39,625 bases of DNA from Actinomycetota bacterium (GCA_005800815.1 SYEK01000009.1:1-39625); one strand, 5' to 3'. Numbered from the stretch's first letter, positions 17,779 through 27,110 are shown. Translations and numbers: made by a program. The notes: generated from the letters alone by a model not told the origin.

Positions 17779-18405
17779 ATGGCTCGTTATACCGGAGCAG
17801 ACTGCAAGCGTTGTCGACGCGAAAAAGTAAAGCTCTTCCTCAAGGGCTCAAAGTGCGATGGTCCAAAGTGTCCAATCGAGTCTCGCCCATATCCTCCTGG
17901 CCAACATGGTCGAGGACGCGCCAAAGAGTCTGAGTACTTGTTACAGATGCGTGAGAAGCAAAAGTGCGCACGTATTTATGGTGTTCTAGAGAGGCAGTTC
18001 CGCGGTTACTACGAAGAGGCCAACCGTAAGTCGGGCAAGACTGGTGATAATCTCCTTGTCTTTCTTGAGACACGTCTGGATAACGTCGTGTTCCGAGCAG
18101 GCTTTGCAAAGAGCCGTGATATGTCACGCCAGTTAGTGCGCCATGGCCACTTCCTGGTCAATGGTAAAAAGGTAAACATCCCCTCATTTCGGGTGACCCC
18201 GATGGACATCATCGATGTTCTACCCAAGTCCCTTGATCTCACACCATTCATCGTGGCCAGTGCAGAGCTTGGCGAGAAGGCAGTACCGGCCTGGATGGAG
18301 GTCGTTGGTTCGCAGATGCGCATCATCATTCACGGCCTCCCTGCGCGCGCGGTCATCGATACCCAGGTCCAAGAGCAGTTGATCGTCGAGCTTTATTCGA
18401 GGTAG
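17779..18405 (+). CDS. rpsD: 30S ribosomal protein S4, zinc type
   Basis: S4 (uS4) initiates assembly of the 16S 5' domain and, in E. coli, represses the alpha operon. The N-terminus keeps four cysteines (C9, C12, C26, C31) in the pattern of the zinc-containing form. The S4 RNA-binding domain begins near residue 95 with the L-E-T-R-L-D-N-V-V-F-R motif and continues S-R-x-x-S-R-Q-L-V-R-H-G-H-F-L-V-N-G. The product is 208 aa. GGAAAGG precedes the start. A 101-base gap follows before rpoA. Confidence 0.95.
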   Translation: MARYTGADCKRCRREKVKLFLKGSKCDGPKCPIESRPYPPGQHGRGRAKESEYLLQMREKQKCARIYGVLERQFRGYYEEANRKSGKTGDNLLVFLETRLDNVVFRAGFAKSRDMSRQLVRHGHFLVNGKKVNIPSFRVTPMDIIDVLPKSLDLTPFIVASAELGEKAVPAWMEVVGSQMRIIIHGLPARAVIDTQVQEQLIVELYSR

Positions 18406-18506
18406 TTGAAAAAGTCTTTGACTTAAAACTCAATGGACATGCACACGGCAGTAAAAATGTGGAGATCAAATAGTGGATCACCCTTAAATGAAGAGGAGCA
18501 GCAGCA
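18406..18506 (+). other. rpsD-rpoA intergenic spacer
   Basis: This 101-base spacer holds a small perfect hairpin, AAGTC (18412-18416) with GACTT (18420-18424) around TTT. It also holds TTGACT (18418-18423), for which no TANNNT box at normal spacing was found. It ends with the rpoA ribosome binding site AGAGGAG (18491-18497). It is probably transcribed through from rpsD; no terminator is evident. Confidence 0.4.
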
Positions 18507-19520
18507 GTGCTAATTGCACAACGTCCCACCCTCAGTGAAGAAGTAGTATCAGAGAACCGTTCACGGTTCATCATCGAGCCGCTAGAGCCTGGCTTTGGCT
18601 ACACCCTGGGCAACAGTATGCGCCGTACATTGCTCTCCTCTATCCCAGGTGCGGCAGTTACCAGTATTCGCGTGGCCGGTGCCCTTCATGAGTTCACAAC
18701 TCTTGAGGGCGTCAAGGAGGATCTCACCGATATCGTATTGAACATCAAGAACTTGGTGCTCTCATCAGATAATGATGAGCCGAGTGTTGTCTATATCCGA
18801 AAATCAGGTGCCGGCACAGTCACTGGCGCCGATATAGCCGTGCCAACTGGCGTTGAGGTCCATAACCCTTCACTCCACTTGGCAACACTGAACGGTAAGG
18901 GATCCCTAGAGATCGAACTCACCGTTGAGCGAGGCCGTGGTTATGTCACTGCTGTCCAGAACAAGCAGGTAGGTGCTGAAATCGGACGGATCCCTGTCGA
19001 CTCAATCTATTCACCAGTTTTGAAGGTAACGTATAAGGTCGAAGCCACACGTGTTGAACAGCGCACCGACTTTGATCGTCTCGTCGTCGATGTCGAGACC
19101 AAGTTGTCGATGAAGCCACGTGATGCAGTTGCATCTGCTGGTCGCACATTGGTCGAGCTCTTTGGCCTTGCCCGCGAACTCAACATGAACGCCGAAGGTA
19201 TCGAGATGGGGCCATCTGTCATGGATGCAGCCCTGGCGGCAGATCTTGCCCTTCCTATCGAAGATCTAGATCTCACGGTTCGCTCATATAACTGTTTGAA
19301 GCGTGAGGGTATCCACACCGTGGGTGAGTTGGTCAATCGCTCTGAGGCCGATCTTCTCGATATCCGTAACTTTGGCTCAAAATCTATCGATGAGGTAAAG
19401 GCAAAGCTGCTATCAATGGGAATGTCTTTGAAGGACAGCCCACTCGGCTTTGATCCAACACAACATCAAAACTACAACGCTGCCCTCGATGATGAATTCG
19501 TCGAAACAGAACAGGCCTAG
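18507..19520 (+). CDS. rpoA: RNA polymerase alpha subunit, GTG start
   Basis: The alpha subunit dimerises to nucleate RNA polymerase assembly and contacts upstream promoter DNA and activators. The N-terminal domain includes [25 protein letters not shown]. The C-terminal domain (about residues 250-315) has [20 protein letters not shown] and N-F-G-S-K-S. The 337 aa length fits, and it ends in an acidic tail. It starts at GTG with AGAGGAG nine bases upstream. The order rpsD-rpoA-rplQ is the classical alpha operon. Confidence 0.96.
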   Translation: MLIAQRPTLSEEVVSENRSRFIIEPLEPGFGYTLGNSMRRTLLSSIPGAAVTSIRVAGALHEFTTLEGVKEDLTDIVLNIKNLVLSSDNDEPSVVYIRKSGAGTVTGADIAVPTGVEVHNPSLHLATLNGKGSLEIELTVERGRGYVTAVQNKQVGAEIGRIPVDSIYSPVLKVTYKVEATRVEQRTDFDRLVVDVETKLSMKPRDAVASAGRTLVELFGLARELNMNAEGIEMGPSVMDAALAADLALPIEDLDLTVRSYNCLKREGIHTVGELVNRSEADLLDIRNFGSKSIDEVKAKLLSMGMSLKDSPLGFDPTQHQNYNAALDDEFVETEQA

Positions 19521-19531
19521 GAGACAAAGAG

Positions 19532-19897
19532 ATGCCAAAACCAAGCAAAGGCCCTCGTCTGGGCTCAGGCCCATCGCACGAGCGCTTACTTCTTCGCACC
19601 CTTGCCGAGCAGTTGTTTGAACATGGCAAGATCACAACTACCCAGGCAAAGGCAATGCGCCTGCGCCCATTGGCCGAGAAGCTCATCACCTCTGCAAAGA
19701 AGGGTGATCTTCCAGCCCGCCGCCAAGTCATGGCTGCAATCTCAAATAAGAGCGTCGTTCATACTCTCTTCACCGTTCTTGGACCACGTTTTGCAACACG
19801 AGAGGGTGGCTATACGCGTATTACAAAGATAGGTCCACGCAAGGGTGATAACGCCCCTATGGCAGTAATCGAACTCTTGACTGAGAAAGATAACTAA
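19532..19897 (+). CDS. rplQ: 50S ribosomal protein L17
   Basis: L17 (bL17) lies near the tunnel exit. The family opening [21 protein letters not shown] is present, with K-I-T-T-T-Q-A-K-A and the G-G-Y-T-R-I motif near the end. The product is 121 aa. AGGAGA upstream is the ribosome binding site. A strong hairpin with a U-rich tail follows 37 bases after its stop and probably ends the alpha operon. Confidence 0.95.
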   Translation: MPKPSKGPRLGSGPSHERLLLRTLAEQLFEHGKITTTQAKAMRLRPLAEKLITSAKKGDLPARRQVMAAISNKSVVHTLFTVLGPRFATREGGYTRITKIGPRKGDNAPMAVIELLTEKDN

Positions 19898-19933
19898 GTC
19901 TTAACTCCTTAGAAAACTATTCCTATGTCGGAG

Positions 19934-19966
19934 CCCACTCTCTCTGCAGAGAGTGGGTTTCTTCGT
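19934..19966 (+). terminator. Intrinsic-terminator-like hairpin after rplQ
   Basis: CCCACTCTCT (19934-19943) pairs perfectly with AGAGAGTGGG (19948-19957) around a CTGC loop, and TTTCTTCGT follows directly. A ten-base-pair perfect stem with a T-rich tail at the end of an operon is the form of a Rho-independent terminator. It lies inside the reading frame of truA if that gene starts at ATG 19925, which argues for a later truA start. Confidence 0.75.
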
Positions 19967-20713
19967 TTGCGCATCGAGTTGGCCTATGACGGTACTCATT
20001 ACTCAGGTTGGGCCAAGCAACCAGATCAACGAACTATCCAAGAGGAGATTGAGAACGCACTCTCATTGATAGCTCAGGTGCCGATTGAAACGATCGTCGC
20101 TGGACGCACGGATGCAGGGGTACATGCCAGCGGGCAGGTGATACACATTGATATCCCCCCTGCCTTGGAGTATCACGATCTGGCCTTTAAGTTGAACTGC
20201 ATGCTTGATGAGGATATTCGAGTCCTGAAAGTAACTCCGACAACAGATGCTTTCCATGCCAGGTTTAGTGCAACACAGCGCACTTACTCCTACAGGATTT
20301 TAGATGGTAACCGACTCATACCTCCACTTTTGAGATTGGGTGTAGCGGCCTGGTATCGCACACTTGATCTCGATCTACTCAATTCGGCCAGTGCTCTCTT
20401 GCTGGGCCATCATGATTTCGCCGCATTCTGTAAGTACCGCGAGGGTGCCAGCACCATTCGAACCCTTGTGCGCTTTGACTGGATCCGAGATGAAGATGGA
20501 TATTTGATCGCCGATATCGCCGCCGATGCATTTTGCTATTCAATGGTGCGCAACTTAGTCGGGGCAGTCGTCTGCGTTGCAGAGGGGCGCAATGATCTTG
20601 AATGGATCGCATCGATGTTGGCCAATAAAGAGCGGGTTCCAGACTCTCTCGTCTTTGAGGCGCGTGGTCTGAGCCTTCGCAGTGTTCAATATCCGAATGA
20701 GAGCCCAGATTGA
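19967..20713 (+). CDS. truA: tRNA pseudouridine synthase A
   Basis: TruA converts uridines 38-40 of tRNA anticodon arms to pseudouridine. The catalytic aspartate is in G-R-T-D-A-G-V-H-A, residue 49 from the start used here. The opening R-I-E-L-A-Y-D-G-T-H-Y-S-G-W matches the family start closely. Two starts are possible. ATG 19925 gives 262 aa but has no ribosome binding site and its first codons encode a terminator-like hairpin. TTG 19967 gives 248 aa, begins exactly at the conserved region, and is preferred. A weak GTGGG nine bases upstream could serve translation. It sits between rplQ and rplM as in many bacteria. Confidence 0.9.
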   Translation: MRIELAYDGTHYSGWAKQPDQRTIQEEIENALSLIAQVPIETIVAGRTDAGVHASGQVIHIDIPPALEYHDLAFKLNCMLDEDIRVLKVTPTTDAFHARFSATQRTYSYRILDGNRLIPPLLRLGVAAWYRTLDLDLLNSASALLLGHHDFAAFCKYREGASTIRTLVRFDWIRDEDGYLIADIAADAFCYSMVRNLVGAVVCVAEGRNDLEWIASMLANKERVPDSLVFEARGLSLRSVQYPNESPD

Positions 20714-20731
20714 GCGGCCACACTAGGCATT

Positions 20732-20760
20732 TTGACCCCTGCCCCCTGCACGGGTACCCT
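20732..20760 (+). promoter_or_regulatory. Promoter of rplM-rpsI
   Basis: TTGACC (20732-20737) and TACCCT (20755-20760) are separated by exactly 17 bases, an excellent match to the actinobacterial vegetative promoter. TACCCT is also the -10 box proposed here for groES and tsaE. Transcription would start near 20767, leaving a leader of about 55 bases that ends in the AAGGTAGG ribosome binding site. Confidence 0.8.
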
Positions 20761-20822
20761 TACCTCTCTGCATCCCAACGGGTGCTTGAAGAGAAAATCC
20801 GAAAAAGAAGGTAGGCAAGAGC

Positions 20823-21275
20823 GTGCGTACATATACACCTAAAGCCGGCGATGCCGTGCGTGAGTGGCATGTCATCGATGCCCAGGATGTAGTCCTTGGC
20901 CGCCTTGCAACGCATGCCGCCGCTCTTCTTCGAGGAAAGCACAAGCCGACATTTGCACCTCACATGGACATGGGCGATTTCGTCATCATCATCAATGCCG
21001 AGAAGGTCGCATTGACAGGAAGTAAGGCCAAGCAAAAGTGGGCCCACCAACACTCAGGTTTTCCAGGTGGTCTGACATCAACTGTCTATGGCGAGCTCAT
21101 TGAGAAGTTTCCAACACGGGCAGTTGAAAAGGCGATCAAGGGGATGATCCCCAAGAACCGTCTAGGCCGCGATGTCACCTCAAAGCTCAAGGTCTATGCA
21201 GGTCCGGATCATCCTCATGCTGCGCAAGCACCAAAGCCATATCTCTTCGAACAAGTTTCACAAATCGTCAAGTAA
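20823..21275 (+). CDS. rplM: 50S ribosomal protein L13, GTG start
   Basis: L13 (uL13) is an early 50S assembly protein. The sequence shows R-T-Y-T-P-K, then [29 protein letters not shown], and M-I-P-K-N-R-L-G-R. The product is 150 aa. The start is GTG with AAGGTAGG at about the right distance. It forms a two-gene operon with rpsI behind its own strong promoter. Confidence 0.95.
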   Translation: MRTYTPKAGDAVREWHVIDAQDVVLGRLATHAAALLRGKHKPTFAPHMDMGDFVIIINAEKVALTGSKAKQKWAHQHSGFPGGLTSTVYGELIEKFPTRAVEKAIKGMIPKNRLGRDVTSKLKVYAGPDHPHAAQAPKPYLFEQVSQIVK

Positions 21276-21284
21276 AGGATGCAC

Positions 21285-21773
21285 ATGCCAGATAACACAC
21301 CTGCAGAAGAGATCGATGAGGATGAGACTCCTACCTCCTACACCTCTGCTACTCCAGCTGCTGCAACCAACCGTCCAGCGATCAAAGCCCCAGGTGGGGG
21401 CACAGGTCGTCGCAAAGAGGCAGTGGCACGTGTTCGTCTGACCCCCGGAACTGGTAAGTGGAGCATCAATGGCAAGACACTTGAGAACTATTTCCCGAAC
21501 AAAGTTCACCAGCAGTCAGTCTCAGAGCCATTTCGCACAGTAGGTGCACAAGATCAGTATGACGTCTTTGCTCGTATCAATGGTGGTGGGGTATCCGGTC
21601 AGGCCGGTGCTCTTCGACTTGGAGTTGCTCGCTCACTTAATCAAATCGATGAAGAGGCAAACCGTCCAGCGTTAAAGAAGGCCGGTTTCCTATCACGTGA
21701 CTCACGTGTTATCGAGCGCAAGAAGTACGGTCTGAAGAAGGCACGTAAGCGCTCTCAATACAGCAAGCGCTAA
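21285..21773 (+). CDS. rpsI: 30S ribosomal protein S9
   Basis: S9 (uS9) reaches its C-terminal tail into the P-site, contacting the tRNA anticodon arm. The conserved core begins [12 protein letters not shown] and ends with the expected [12 protein letters not shown] tail. ATG 21285 is chosen over 21279 because AAAGG at 21274-21278 is then properly spaced. It gives 162 aa, about 35 residues more than E. coli S9, because of an acidic, Thr/Ala-rich N-terminal extension often found in Actinobacteria. Confidence 0.95.
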   Translation: MPDNTPAEEIDEDETPTSYTSATPAAATNRPAIKAPGGGTGRRKEAVARVRLTPGTGKWSINGKTLENYFPNKVHQQSVSEPFRTVGAQDQYDVFARINGGGVSGQAGALRLGVARSLNQIDEEANRPALKKAGFLSRDSRVIERKKYGLKKARKRSQYSKR

Positions 21774-21798
21774 CTCTCATATAAACAGAGGAGTTCCG

Positions 21799-23145
21799 GT
21801 GGCACTCTTTGGTACGGATGGAATCCGTGGCTTGGCCAATAGCGAACTCACCGCCGAGATCGCATTGGATCTCTCAGTTGCCGCCGCCCATGTCCTAGTT
21901 GAGAGTTCATCAAATAGAGATCATCAGCCAACTGCGATCATCGGCCAAGATTCGCGCGCCTCAGGTGAGTTCCTCGAGGCCGCCGTTGTTGCCGGCCTGA
22001 CCAGCGCAGGGATCAATGTCTATCGCGTGGGTGTCATACCTACCCCTGCCATCGCCCACTTGGTGGCCCAGTCAAAGGCAGATTTAGGTGTGATGATCTC
22101 GGCATCACATAATCCAATGCCAGATAATGGAATCAAATTATTCGCTCGCGGTGGCGGCAAGTTAGATGATTCGATTGAGGCGCGTATCGAGGCGCGCATG
22201 GGTGAGGAGTGGAGGCGCCCTACCGGGCGCGGAGTCGGTAGAGCGATCAATGATGAGAGTGCATCCGAGCGATATGTAGAGCACCTACTCACATCAGTTC
22301 TCACCCCGCTCAAAGGATTGAAGGTGGTCGTTGATTGTGCCAATGGAGCCGCCTCATTTGTCGCGCCAGAGGCCTATCGCAGAGCTGGCGCTGAGGTCGT
22401 AGCAATCTTTGACCAACCCGATGGATGGAACATCAATGCAGATTGTGGATCAACGCATATGGAGCATCTACGTGCTGCCGTATTGCAAGAGAAAGCCGAT
22501 ATCGGCGTCGCCCACGATGGAGATGCCGATAGATGTCTGGCCATAGATGCCGCTGGTAAGGAGATCGATGGTGACCACATACTGACAATCTTGGCCAAAG
22601 GCTTCAAGGCTAGGGGAATCTTAAGATCTAATACCGTCGTTGCTACCGTGATGAGCAACTTGGGGTTTCTACATGCGATGAAGGATGCTCACATCGATGT
22701 CATTACCACTGCTGTGGGAGATCGCTATGTGCTAGAAAATATGATCGCACATGATTACGCCTTGGGCGGTGAACAATCGGGCCATGTGATCATGCGTGAT
22801 CTTGCCAATACCGGCGATGGTCTATTGACCGCACTTCAACTTATGCAAGAGGTTGTGCGTTCGGGCAAGGGTTTGCAAGAGTTAGCAGCAACCATGGTGC
22901 GTTTTCCACAAGTCCTTATCAATGTCAAAGATGTGGCAAAAGAAAAGATTGAGAACAACGCCACCATCTCATCGGCGCTCAAGGTGGCACAGCAGCGCTT
23001 GGGAGAGAGTGGCCGAGTTTTATTGAGAGCATCAGGGACCGAGGCCCTTGTGCGGGTCATGGTGGAGGCCTCCAGTGATAGCCTTGCACAAGAAGTTGCC
23101 CAATCACTTGCAGATGTAGTCAAAGGCGAACTGGGGTCGAGATAG
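21799..23145 (+). CDS. glmM: Phosphoglucosamine mutase, GTG start
   Basis: GlmM converts glucosamine-6-phosphate to glucosamine-1-phosphate for UDP-GlcNAc and peptidoglycan. The phosphoserine active site is I-S-A-S-H-N-P, with S103 as the phosphorylated residue. The metal loop D-G-D-A-D-R is near residue 240, and the phosphate-binding R-A-S-G-T-E is near the C terminus. The opening L-F-G-T-D-G-I-R-G is diagnostic of GlmM. The product is 448 aa with GAGGAG before the GTG. It abuts glmS, placing consecutive amino-sugar steps together. Confidence 0.95.
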   Translation: MALFGTDGIRGLANSELTAEIALDLSVAAAHVLVESSSNRDHQPTAIIGQDSRASGEFLEAAVVAGLTSAGINVYRVGVIPTPAIAHLVAQSKADLGVMISASHNPMPDNGIKLFARGGGKLDDSIEARIEARMGEEWRRPTGRGVGRAINDESASERYVEHLLTSVLTPLKGLKVVVDCANGAASFVAPEAYRRAGAEVVAIFDQPDGWNINADCGSTHMEHLRAAVLQEKADIGVAHDGDADRCLAIDAAGKEIDGDHILTILAKGFKARGILRSNTVVATVMSNLGFLHAMKDAHIDVITTAVGDRYVLENMIAHDYALGGEQSGHVIMRDLANTGDGLLTALQLMQEVVRSGKGLQELAATMVRFPQVLINVKDVAKEKIENNATISSALKVAQQRLGESGRVLLRASGTEALVRVMVEASSDSLAQEVAQSLADVVKGELGSR

Positions 23146-24984
23146 ATGTGCGGAATTGTGGGTTATTGTGGGTCACAATCTGCCGTAACACCGCTGATTC
23201 AAGCCCTTCGCCATCTTGAGTACCGTGGATATGACTCAGCAGGTATCGCACTCGGAGTTGGCGGCAGATTATTTGTTGAAAAGCGCGCCGGTAAGCTCGC
23301 AAATTTGGAGAGCGCACTCGATGCATCGCCTCCCCTGGCCCACTCAGGCATCGGTCATACGCGCTGGGCAACCCATGGAGGACCAAGCGATCATAACGCC
23401 CACCCACACGTTGATAACGATGGCAAGTTAGCGGTTATCCATAATGGGATTATCGAAAACTATTCAGAGCTCAGGGTCAGATTGCAGAGCCGTGGACATA
23501 CCTTCTCATCGGAGACTGATACTGAGTCAGTAGCGCATCTACTTAGTGATCTGCGCAAGGAACATCAAGGTGATTTAGCCGCAGCGATGCGTGATGCCGT
23601 AAAGGCCCTTCGTGGCTCATTCACCCTAGTTGCAATCCATGCCGATGCCCCCGATGTAGTCGTTGGCGTGCGTCGTAACTCCCCACTTGTGGTGGGTCTA
23701 GGTGATGGTGAGAACTTCTTGGCCTCTGATGTCGCAGCCTTTATCGACTATACCAAGCGTGCGATAGAGCTTGGACAAGATGAGGTTGTCAGGATCACCC
23801 CCACAACCGTTGAGATCACCGACCTTGGGGGCAGGCAGATTGAGCCCAAAGAGTACGAGATCTCATGGAGTCCGAGCGCGGCCCAAAAAGGCGGCTTCAC
23901 ACACTTCATGCTCAAGGAGATATTCGAACAACCTAAGGCCGTTGCCGATACTTTGATTGGGCGTTTGAGCGATAACAAACAGATTGTTCTAGATGATCTG
24001 CAGATGAGCGCAGATCAGATTCGTGCAATTAAGAAGATCACTGTCATCGCATGCGGGACGGCCTATCACGCAGGCATGATCGCTAAGTACGCCATAGAAA
24101 AATGGGCGAAGATTCCCGTCGAGGTTGAAATCGCCAGCGAGTATCGCTATCGCGACCCGATCATTGATGTGGGTACATTGATACTTGCAATATCCCAATC
24201 AGGTGAAACGATGGATACGTTAATGGCCCTGCGCCATGCAAAGGCATCTGGTGCTCGCGTTGTGGCTATCTGTAATACGAACTCATCGACTATCCCGCGC
24301 GAGGCCGATGCAGTTCTCTATACCCGTGCCGGGCCTGAGATCGCCGTTGCATCAACGAAAGCGCTCTTAACTCAGATGATCGCCGTCTATTTGATCGCTC
24401 TACATATAGCTCAGGTAAATGGCGCACTCAACGATCGGCAAGTTGAAGAGCTATACAACGAGCTCTTAGAGTTACCAGGAAAGATCCAAGCCATTCTTGA
24501 GACCGTAGAGCCACTGCGAGCCTTGACTCGCAGCTTTGCACAGAACAACATTGTTTTGTTCCTGGGCAGAAACATCGGCTATCCAGTTGCACTCGAAGGT
24601 GCCTTGAAGTTAAAAGAGTTGGCATATATTCATGCCGAAGGCTTTGCAGGGGGTGAACTCAAGCATGGCCCCATCGCCCTGATTGATAAGGGCACTCCGG
24701 TAATTGTCATCCTGCCGGTGGCCCATGAAGATGGATTAGATGAAAAGATGAAGAGTAATATTCAAGAGGTCAAGGCCCGTGGTGCGCGCGTGATTGTGAT
24801 AGCCGAAGAGGGCGCACACATTGAGGGTGCCGAGCACATCATCCGCATACCAGTTGCTCCCGCGCTTTTACAACCCGTGCTTGCAACCGTTCCGCTACAG
24901 GTCTTTGCCTATGAGATGGCCGTTGCAAGAGGCAACGATGTGGATCAACCCAGGAATTTGGCTAAATCCGTTACGGTCGAATGA
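23146..24984 (+). CDS. glmS: Glutamine-fructose-6-phosphate aminotransferase
   Basis: GlmS makes glucosamine-6-phosphate from fructose-6-phosphate and glutamine, the first step of amino-sugar synthesis. The N-terminal nucleophile is C2 in M-C-G-I-V-G-Y, followed by the glutaminase region with H-T-R-W-A-T-H-G. Two SIS sugar-isomerase domains follow (about 290-420 and 460-600), with I-S-Q-S-G-E-T and the C-terminal [13 protein letters not shown]. The length is 612 aa, full. The ATG follows the glmM stop with no gap, leaving no room for a glmS ribozyme. The last four bases overlap the next gene. Confidence 0.96.
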   Translation: MCGIVGYCGSQSAVTPLIQALRHLEYRGYDSAGIALGVGGRLFVEKRAGKLANLESALDASPPLAHSGIGHTRWATHGGPSDHNAHPHVDNDGKLAVIHNGIIENYSELRVRLQSRGHTFSSETDTESVAHLLSDLRKEHQGDLAAAMRDAVKALRGSFTLVAIHADAPDVVVGVRRNSPLVVGLGDGENFLASDVAAFIDYTKRAIELGQDEVVRITPTTVEITDLGGRQIEPKEYEISWSPSAAQKGGFTHFMLKEIFEQPKAVADTLIGRLSDNKQIVLDDLQMSADQIRAIKKITVIACGTAYHAGMIAKYAIEKWAKIPVEVEIASEYRYRDPIIDVGTLILAISQSGETMDTLMALRHAKASGARVVAICNTNSSTIPREADAVLYTRAGPEIAVASTKALLTQMIAVYLIALHIAQVNGALNDRQVEELYNELLELPGKIQAILETVEPLRALTRSFAQNNIVLFLGRNIGYPVALEGALKLKELAYIHAEGFAGGELKHGPIALIDKGTPVIVILPVAHEDGLDEKMKSNIQEVKARGARVIVIAEEGAHIEGAEHIIRIPVAPALLQPVLATVPLQVFAYEMAVARGNDVDQPRNLAKSVTVE

Positions 24985-25652
24985 TGCAGCAACTGATACA
25001 CGATCGACGCCAGCAGATGAATCGTGCGCTGCGCTGGTCATCACTCCTCTTTTTAGGTTTTCTACTCGTCACCCAGCAGGTTCTGACCAATGGAGCACTT
25101 ATCGCTTATGACGAAGAGATCAATCGTCAATCCAAACCACAGTTTGCTGGATTTGCCGGATTCACCCTGCGACGCCTGGATGATCTGGGCCTACGGGGTT
25201 TGACTGCGAGCGTGCTTTTGTTATCAGCGATCTTCATCGCATATAAATTCAAGACATGGCGACCGCTCAATCTTGCCATCCTCTCTCTCCTGGCTCTGAA
25301 TCTAGTTGTTGGTACCTCCAAATTATTGCTCGGGCGCACCAAACCCAGAGATGGTTTTGATTTAATCCATGCAGGTGGCATGTCATATCCCAGTGGACAT
25401 GCATCAAATGCAGTCCTGTCCTGGGGGATTCTGGCATATCTGATTTATCGCTATGGGCGTGTGGATAGATTTCAAGGTCGACTTGCAACTGCTGGTGTTA
25501 TCGGCATCTCTCTGACTGTTTGTATAGTCTCACTCATACGTCATACGCATTGGTTCTCAGATTTGTTAGGAGGCCTATTCATCGGTAGTGCATTACTGGT
25601 TGCCGTCATCGCTGTCGATCGCTTCGTTCCCTCAAGGAGCCAACTGCACTAG
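24981..25652 (+). CDS. PAP2-family membrane phosphatase
   Basis: This 223 aa membrane protein belongs to the type 2 phosphatidic acid phosphatase family, which includes undecaprenyl-diphosphate and lipid phosphatases. About five to six hydrophobic segments are visible. Motif 2 is P-S-G-H at residues 137-140. Motif 3 keeps H190-x3-D194, but the arginine expected at position 184 is serine, with an arginine at 187 instead. Motif 1 reads K114 with K121-P122, a lysine replacing the usual arginine. Position after glmM-glmS suggests a role in recycling the lipid carrier for cell-wall synthesis, by inference. It overlaps glmS by four bases. Confidence 0.8.
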   Translation: MMQQLIHDRRQQMNRALRWSSLLFLGFLLVTQQVLTNGALIAYDEEINRQSKPQFAGFAGFTLRRLDDLGLRGLTASVLLLSAIFIAYKFKTWRPLNLAILSLLALNLVVGTSKLLLGRTKPRDGFDLIHAGGMSYPSGHASNAVLSWGILAYLIYRYGRVDRFQGRLATAGVIGISLTVCIVSLIRHTHWFSDLLGGLFIGSALLVAVIAVDRFVPSRSQLH

Positions 25653-25655
25653 ACT
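25650..25655 (+). promoter_or_regulatory. Candidate -10 box for a leaderless acpS transcript
   Basis: TAGACT ends seven bases before the acpS ATG at 25663. It fits TANNNT, and no ribosome binding site precedes the ATG. This suggests transcription begins at or next to the start codon. No convincing -35 hexamer lies upstream, so the promoter may be weak. Confidence 0.4.
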
Positions 25656-25662
25656 TCACGTC

Positions 25663-26007
25663 ATGATTGAGGGGATCGGTATCGATGTCGTCGATATCGA
25701 GCGCTTTTCATCCTCACTAGAGCGCACCCCTGGGTTGCGCCAGAGACTCTTCACCCCGGCAGAGTGCACCCAACCTATTGCCTCCCTTGCCGCTCGCTTT
25801 GCCGCCAAAGAGGCGCTGGCTAAGGCTCTGAGCCCGGAAAAGGGCCTGGGCTGGCATGATGCCGAGGTCATCAACCTTGAAAATGGGAGGCCAACTTTTC
25901 TCTTTCGCGGTGCTATCGCCGATCTAATCGATGGAGCAGATGTGCACCTGTCCCTCTCTCATGATGGCGGTATCGCATCGGCCATGGTCCTAGTCGAGCG
26001 CAGATAA
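25663..26007 (+). CDS. acpS: Holo-[acyl-carrier-protein] synthase
   Basis: AcpS transfers 4'-phosphopantetheine from coenzyme A to acyl carrier protein. The magnesium-binding residues are D8 in [10 protein letters not shown] and E50 in [12 protein letters not shown]. The product is 114 aa, close to the usual length, and the frame is open upstream within the PAP2 gene. ATG 25663 is chosen because it places the conserved motif at the N-terminus. The stop shares one base with the alr ATG. Confidence 0.93.
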   Translation: MIEGIGIDVVDIERFSSSLERTPGLRQRLFTPAECTQPIASLAARFAAKEALAKALSPEKGLGWHDAEVINLENGRPTFLFRGAIADLIDGADVHLSLSHDGGIASAMVLVERR

Positions 26008-27110
26008 TGGAGCACAGAGCTCAGGCACGCATCGATGGCGCAGCTATCGCCTTTAATATCGCACTTCTCAAAGAGATGAGTAGCGTGGATGTATTAGCAG
26101 TGGTCAAAGCCGATGCCTATGGACATGGCTTGATCGAGGCTGGATTAATCGCTGAAAAAAACGGTGCGAACTGGCTCGGTGTTGCCCTACTAGAAGAGGC
26201 GATTGCACTGCGCACTAAAGGAGTTAAAACTCCGATCCTGGCATGGCTCCTGCCTCCCGGATCGGATTTTCGTGCGGCAACTCATCACGATATCGATATT
26301 GCCGTTGCATGCATCGGCGCATTCAATGAGATAGCAGCACTTAAATCCCGGGCACGTATCCATATCGAACTCGATACTGGGATGACTCGTGGAGGGTTCT
26401 TAGATGAGTGGCAAGAGTTTCTCACGCTAGATTTTTCACAGGTCCAGGTAGTAGGGGTATTTTCTCACTTTGCTCGCGCCGATGAACCTGCTGAAAAGCA
26501 GAATATCGATCAACTCAACCGATTCAATGAGATGGTCTCCGATCTTGCTGCGATTGGGATCAATCCACCGATAAAACACATCTCCAACTCTGCGGCAACA
26601 CTGAAAAACCGCGCTGCAGCACTGACTCTGGTGCGCACAGGTATCGCAATGTATGGATTGACACCTGATGTAAAGACCCTGGGTGATGGCCCCAAACTTG
26701 GTCTGCGCCCTGCTATGCAACTGCGTGCCAAACTCCATCTTGTAAAGAAAGTCACGGCGGGCTCACCCGTTGGCTATGGTGCAACGGCGATGACTCAGCT
26801 CGATACGAAGCTAGGAGTTGTGGCCATGGGATATGCCGATGGGATCCCACGCATCGCACAGGGTGTTGGGGTCTTCATCAATGGCGCGCGTGCACCGATC
26901 ATCGGTCGCATCTCGATGGATCAATTTGTAGTTGATTTAGGCCCAGAGTCGACGGCGCAGTCAGGGGATTGGGTCGTAGTCTTCGGGGATGGATCTCGGG
27001 GTGAGTACACCGCAGATGACTGGGCTGGCGCATCCTCATCGATTAACTACGAGATAGTTACGCGAATCGGGCCTCGGGTGCCTAGAATCTACGCACCTCA
27101 TGTCTACTAA
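26007..27110 (+). CDS. alr: Alanine racemase
   Basis: Alanine racemase makes D-alanine for peptidoglycan using pyridoxal phosphate. The cofactor lysine is K34 in A-V-V-K-A-D-A-Y-G-H-G. The second catalytic base, tyrosine, lies in the V-G-Y-G-A-T segment of the C-terminal beta domain. R-I-S-M-D-Q matches the family dimer-interface motif. The product is 367 aa. In many Actinobacteria alr is followed by the tsaE-tsaB-rimI-tsaD group; here about 6.4 kb of ABC transporter and hydrolase genes separate them. Confidence 0.95.
   Translation: MEHRAQARIDGAAIAFNIALLKEMSSVDVLAVVKADAYGHGLIEAGLIAEKNGANWLGVALLEEAIALRTKGVKTPILAWLLPPGSDFRAATHHDIDIAVACIGAFNEIAALKSRARIHIELDTGMTRGGFLDEWQEFLTLDFSQVQVVGVFSHFARADEPAEKQNIDQLNRFNEMVSDLAAIGINPPIKHISNSAATLKNRAAALTLVRTGIAMYGLTPDVKTLGDGPKLGLRPAMQLRAKLHLVKKVTAGSPVGYGATAMTQLDTKLGVVAMGYADGIPRIAQGVGVFINGARAPIIGRISMDQFVVDLGPESTAQSGDWVVVFGDGSRGEYTADDWAGASSSINYEIVTRIGPRVPRIYAPHVY

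Noticed and set aside
6254-18405. Zinc-independent ribosomal paralogues (zinc starvation set)
   Set aside because: S14, L36 and S4 all keep their cysteines, so these are the normal zinc-containing forms rather than replacement copies.
18418-18458. TTGACT upstream of rpoA as a promoter
   Set aside because: No TANNNT hexamer lies 16-19 bases downstream; the next candidate is 28 bases away.
23120-23150. glmS ribozyme or riboswitch before glmS
   Set aside because: glmM and glmS abut with no intergenic sequence, so there is no room for such an RNA.
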